Source of the DNA: an uncultured Mollicutes bacterium
GTDB lineage: Bacteria; Bacillota_I; Bacilli_A; Acholeplasmatales; Anaeroplasmataceae
Direction: 5' to 3'
NCBI GenBank assembly: GCA_900540705.1
Contig: UQGR01000024.1
Coordinates: 1 to 31,342 of the forward strand
Length of the DNA stretch: 31,342 nucleotides
Position 1 is the stretch's first letter. The number at the start of each line of letters is the position of its first letter. The notes under the pieces were generated by a model. The model had not been told where the DNA came from. It was given only the letters and a program-made list of their open reading frames with translations, and made no database searches. Shown here piece by piece: positions 28,960-31,342 of this stretch. A program made the translations under genes and the position numbers.

Positions 28960-29779
28960 AAGAACGATTATAAAAACCTACCGGGCTCATTTGTGGGCCC
29001 CCTTTATCAAGGCCTTAAAGGAGTTTGAGTTGCTGAAACTTGGTGACCGAGTATGCGTGTGCATTTCTGGTGGGAAGGATTCGGTATTGCTTGCTAAGCT
29101 CTTTCAGGAGCTAAAGCGTCATTCTGATTTTGAGTTTGAAGTCAAATATTTAGTAATGAATCCAGGGTATAATGAAAGAAATTTAAAAAAGATTCAGGAT
29201 AATTTGGCATTACTAAAAATTGATGCTGAAATCATAAATACAGATATCTTTGAAATAGCTAATGCTCAGATTAAAAATCCTTGCTATCTATGTGCAAAGA
29301 TGAGAAGAGGTGCACTTTATAAGTTGGCTAAGGATTTGGGCTGTAATAAAATAGCCTTAGGACATCATTATGATGACGTAATTGAAACTACTTTGATGAA
29401 TATGCTAAATAGTGGTTCCTTTCAGACTATGCTTCCTAAGCTACATTCTAAAAACTATGAGGGGATGGAGCTGATACGGCCGATGTATTTTATTAGAGAG
29501 CGAGATATCATCCGCTGGGTAAATTATAATGAATTATCCTTTATCAATTGTGCCTGCAAGTTTACAGAGAATATTGATCATGCCAAGGATTTGACAGGGT
29601 CTAAGCGAGCAGACACCAAAAAGCTAATTAGGGAGCTTACAAAGTATAATCCTTTGGTGGAAAAAAATATTTTTAAGTCTACCTTTAATGTGAATATGGA
29701 TAAGATTATAGGCTATAAGCATCATAATCGATATATATCCTTTTTAGATGAATATGATGCTAAGGAGGAAGACCAATGA
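28937..29779 (+). CDS. ttcA: TtcA-like tRNA sulfurtransferase (PP-loop ATPase)
   Basis: This protein of 280 residues belongs to the TtcA/TtuA superfamily, which activates tRNA bases with ATP and inserts sulfur; TtcA makes 2-thiocytidine. The PP-loop is ISGGKDSVLLAKL. The cysteines expected to hold an iron-sulfur cluster are in PCYLCAKMRRG (CxxC), with another in INCACKF. LGHHYDDVIETTLMN is the typical ATPase-associated motif. GGAGGAG lies 4 bases before the ATG, inside pcp. The exact tRNA position is inferred from the family; other PP-loop subfamilies cannot be fully excluded. Confidence 0.85.
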   Translation: MERYQEIERTIIKTYRAHLWAPFIKALKEFELLKLGDRVCVCISGGKDSVLLAKLFQELKRHSDFEFEVKYLVMNPGYNERNLKKIQDNLALLKIDAEIINTDIFEIANAQIKNPCYLCAKMRRGALYKLAKDLGCNKIALGHHYDDVIETTLMNMLNSGSFQTMLPKLHSKNYEGMELIRPMYFIRERDIIRWVNYNELSFINCACKFTENIDHAKDLTGSKRADTKKLIRELTKYNPLVEKNIFKSTFNVNMDKIIGYKHHNRYISFLDEYDAKEEDQ

Positions 29780-31029
29780 ACAAAAAATCTATCAAAGAGC
29801 TAAAGCTTTCTGCAAGGGAAGATAGAGATGCTGCCTATACGCTAGGAAGACATTATTATTTGGAAAAGAAAAAGTATCGGAAGGCCGTTTCTTGGTTTAG
29901 ACTTGCAGCTGAGCAGGGAAACTCTGATGCCCAATGTTTTTTAGGATATTGTTATGCAGAGGGAACTGGGGTCAAGCAGGATTTTAATTTGGCAGCAGGT
30001 TGGTATCAAAAATCTGCTGAGCAGGGAAATGATGATGGTCAGTTTAATCTTGGACTATGCTACGAATATGGCGATGGGGTAGAACAGAGCTTTAAGGCTG
30101 CTGTAGAATGGTATACTAAGGCTGCAGCACAGGAAAACATCGATGCTATCTTTTGTCTTGCTCACTGCTATGATCATGGCAATGGCGTTGAACAGAGCTA
30201 TGAACGAGCTTACCAGTTGTATAAAAAGGCTGCCAAAGCCTTGGACGATGAGGCTCAATATTTTATAGGAGAATTCCACTTTTATGGAGATTATGTCAAG
30301 CAGGATTATCAAAAGGCTGTCTATTGGTACCGTAAGGCTGCAGAACAAAACTATCCGGAGGCAGAATTTGATTTGGGATACTGCTATGAGAATGGACTTG
30401 GTGTTCCAAAGGATGAAGCAAAGTCATTTTATTGGTATAAACGGGCAGCAGAGCATAATCATCTAAAGGGAATGTTTAATTTAGGCTGTTGTTATGATAC
30501 AATTGAGAATTTTAAGATGGCTAGCTTTTGGTATAAAAAAGCTGCAAAGCTAGGACATGCCAAAGCTATGTATAATCTAGGCTGTTGTTACGATTCAGGG
30601 ACAGGAGTTAGAAAAAATATGAGGAAGGCCGTTTTTTGGTGGAAAAAAGCAGTAGAGCATTCGATTCCTGAAGCTGGGTATAATTTAGGATTTAGCTATA
30701 GAGACGGCTTAGGTGTCAAGAAAAATGAAGATAAGGCCTTCCACTATTTTTCCCTAGCGGCTGAACAGGGGGATTCTGATGCTGCTGCGGATTTAGGGTA
30801 TTGCTATGACATTGGAATTGGCACACCAGTTAATATGGAACAAGCCATAATCTGGTATCAAAGGGCAGCCTCTCAAAACGTAGCTAGAGCTCAGTATAAT
30901 TTAGGCTGCTGCTATGAGGCTGCAGATGGTGTATCTAAGGATATGGATCAGGCAATGTATTGGTATCAAAAGGCAGCCATGCAGGGAAATGAATCTGCAA
31001 AAGCTGCGTTAGAACGATTGAATCCATAG
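29776..31029 (+). CDS. Sel1-like repeat protein
   Basis: This protein of 417 residues consists of about ten or eleven tandem Sel1-like repeats, each of about 36 residues, ending in the pattern A.-.W.-KAA..G and starting LG.CY..G.GV. Such alpha/alpha solenoids act as protein-binding scaffolds. There is no signal peptide, so it is probably cytoplasmic. Eight of ten LG.CY positions carry Cys (for example LGYCY, LGLCY, LGCCY), making it Cys-rich. One repeat near residue 240 is shortened (LGCCYDTIENFKMAS). The ATG overlaps the ttcA-like stop by 4 bases, with AAGGAGGAAG upstream. Partners are unknown. Confidence 0.93.
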   Translation: MNKKSIKELKLSAREDRDAAYTLGRHYYLEKKKYRKAVSWFRLAAEQGNSDAQCFLGYCYAEGTGVKQDFNLAAGWYQKSAEQGNDDGQFNLGLCYEYGDGVEQSFKAAVEWYTKAAAQENIDAIFCLAHCYDHGNGVEQSYERAYQLYKKAAKALDDEAQYFIGEFHFYGDYVKQDYQKAVYWYRKAAEQNYPEAEFDLGYCYENGLGVPKDEAKSFYWYKRAAEHNHLKGMFNLGCCYDTIENFKMASFWYKKAAKLGHAKAMYNLGCCYDSGTGVRKNMRKAVFWWKKAVEHSIPEAGYNLGFSYRDGLGVKKNEDKAFHYFSLAAEQGDSDAAADLGYCYDIGIGTPVNMEQAIIWYQRAASQNVARAQYNLGCCYEAADGVSKDMDQAMYWYQKAAMQGNESAKAALERLNP

Positions 31030-31034
31030 AAAAT

Positions 31035-31058
31035 AAGCTAGAAAAATTCTAGCTTTTT
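31035..31058 (+). terminator. Intrinsic terminator after the Sel1 gene
   Basis: Perfect 9-bp arms AAGCTAGAA (31035-31043) and TTCTAGCTT (31047-31055) with a 3-base loop are followed by Ts. Confidence 0.88.
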
Positions 31059-31096
31059 TATTTCTATAAAGTAAGTGCTTTCAATCTAAAAAACGA

Positions 31097-31125
31097 TTGA
31101 CATCAAACAAAAAAGGCTTTATAAT
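31097..31125 (+). promoter_or_regulatory. Consensus sigma-A promoter of the marR-like gene
   Basis: A perfect TTGACA (31097-31102) and a perfect TATAAT (31120-31125) are 17 bp apart, the strongest match in the window. An unrepressed gene would be highly expressed, which suggests repression. Confidence 0.9.
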
Positions 31126-31126
31126 T

Positions 31127-31137
31127 AATACCGTATT
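31127..31137 (+). promoter_or_regulatory. Candidate MarR operator
   Basis: The palindrome AATAC-C-GTATT lies directly after the -10 and over the expected transcription start. TCAATC (31081-31086) and GATTGA (31095-31100) form another inverted repeat over the -35. Either could bind the downstream regulator. Confidence 0.4.
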
Positions 31138-31160
31138 TTCGTTAAAAGAGGTGTTAGAGT

Positions 31161-31342
31161 ATGTCAGATATCGGCTTAGAAATCAAGAATGTGAACAACC
31201 TAATTTCTAGGGGAGTTTGCAACTTAAAAACGATGAGTCTTTTAAAAGAGGTTACAGGTAGCAATGGCTATATTTTGCGCTATTTGAAGCGAGAAAAGGA
31301 TCAACAAATTACGCAAAAGATGATTGAACAGACGATGGGGAT
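31161..31342 (+). CDS. MarR-family transcriptional regulator, 3'-truncated by window edge
   Basis: The first 60 residues of a regulator are present. The visible part, SLLKEVTGSNGYILRYLKRE followed by QQITQKMIEQTMG, matches the start of the winged-helix domain in MarR proteins of Firmicutes (helices 1-3). GAGGTG lies 7 bases before the ATG. A strong promoter and small palindromes upstream suggest autorepression. The gene runs off the window, and what it controls is not visible. Confidence 0.8.
   Translation, partial: MSDIGLEIKNVNNLISRGVCNLKTMSLLKEVTGSNGYILRYLKREKDQQITQKMIEQTMG

Noticed and set aside
1..31342. Prophage, insertion sequence, CRISPR array or defence island
   Set aside because: No transposase, integrase, repeat-spacer array or nuclease or toxin gene is visible; the content is housekeeping and transport genes.

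Overview
The window reads as chromosomal DNA of a low-GC Gram-positive bacterium. AT-rich codon use, AGGAGG-type ribosome binding sites, TTGACA/TATAAT promoters, an L27 leader cleaved by Prp, a Gram-positive rplU-prp-rpmA-obg cluster and an FMN riboswitch in front of ribU all fit Bacillota. The PotA with a long charged helical insertion resembles the oversized PotA proteins of Mycoplasma, so an Erysipelotrichia-like lineage near the Mollicutes is my inference. I see no transposase, integrase, phage gene or CRISPR array. Almost all genes lie on the + strand in short, tightly packed operons closed by clear hairpin terminators.

Layout. (1) 1-1700: the end of a polyamine-type ABC importer (potC fragment, lipoprotein potD). 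(2) 1779-6786: a second, complete importer with its own XRE-cupin regulator, potA, potB, potC and potD, starting from a promoter followed by repeated TTTAGTAA-type half-sites. (3) 6864-9097: three overlapping genes for a pectinesterase-like protein without signal peptide, a DUF697/YcjF-like membrane protein and an unknown protein. (4) 9171-9736: two tandem small membrane paralogues. (5) 9752-10255, minus strand: an HD-domain protein. (6) 10349-13410: a MacB/FtsX-type ABC pair. (7) 13451-16115: rplU, prp, rpmA, obgE and a DUF1294 protein. (8) 16211-19953: a MerR-regulated redox operon (MerR, aldo/keto reductase, RibD-like reductase, carboxymuconolactone decarboxylase-cupin fusion, exported flavodoxin). 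(9) 20019-21537: glycerol kinase. (10) 21562-25496: phosphoglycerate mutase, an FMN riboswitch with ribU, and enolase. (11) 25563-27034: an EF-P with an unusual loop, two tRNAs (Gln-CTG, Thr-GGT) and a YcxB-like protein. (12) 27110-31029: a D-Ala-D-Ala carboxypeptidase, then pcp, a ttcA-like gene and a Sel1-repeat protein. (13) The start of a MarR-family gene.

How it fits together. The two polyamine-type importers probably share a substrate class but differ in anchoring of the binding protein. In the redox operon, a perfect 18-bp palindrome sits in a 19-bp promoter spacer, the classic MerR activation layout. The regulator has a cysteine at position 52, as I recall for the aldehyde sensor AdhR. 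I infer an electrophile or carbonyl stress response that ends in a lipid-anchored flavodoxin. The most interesting items are the PotA insertion, this redox operon, and the altered EF-P modification loop.
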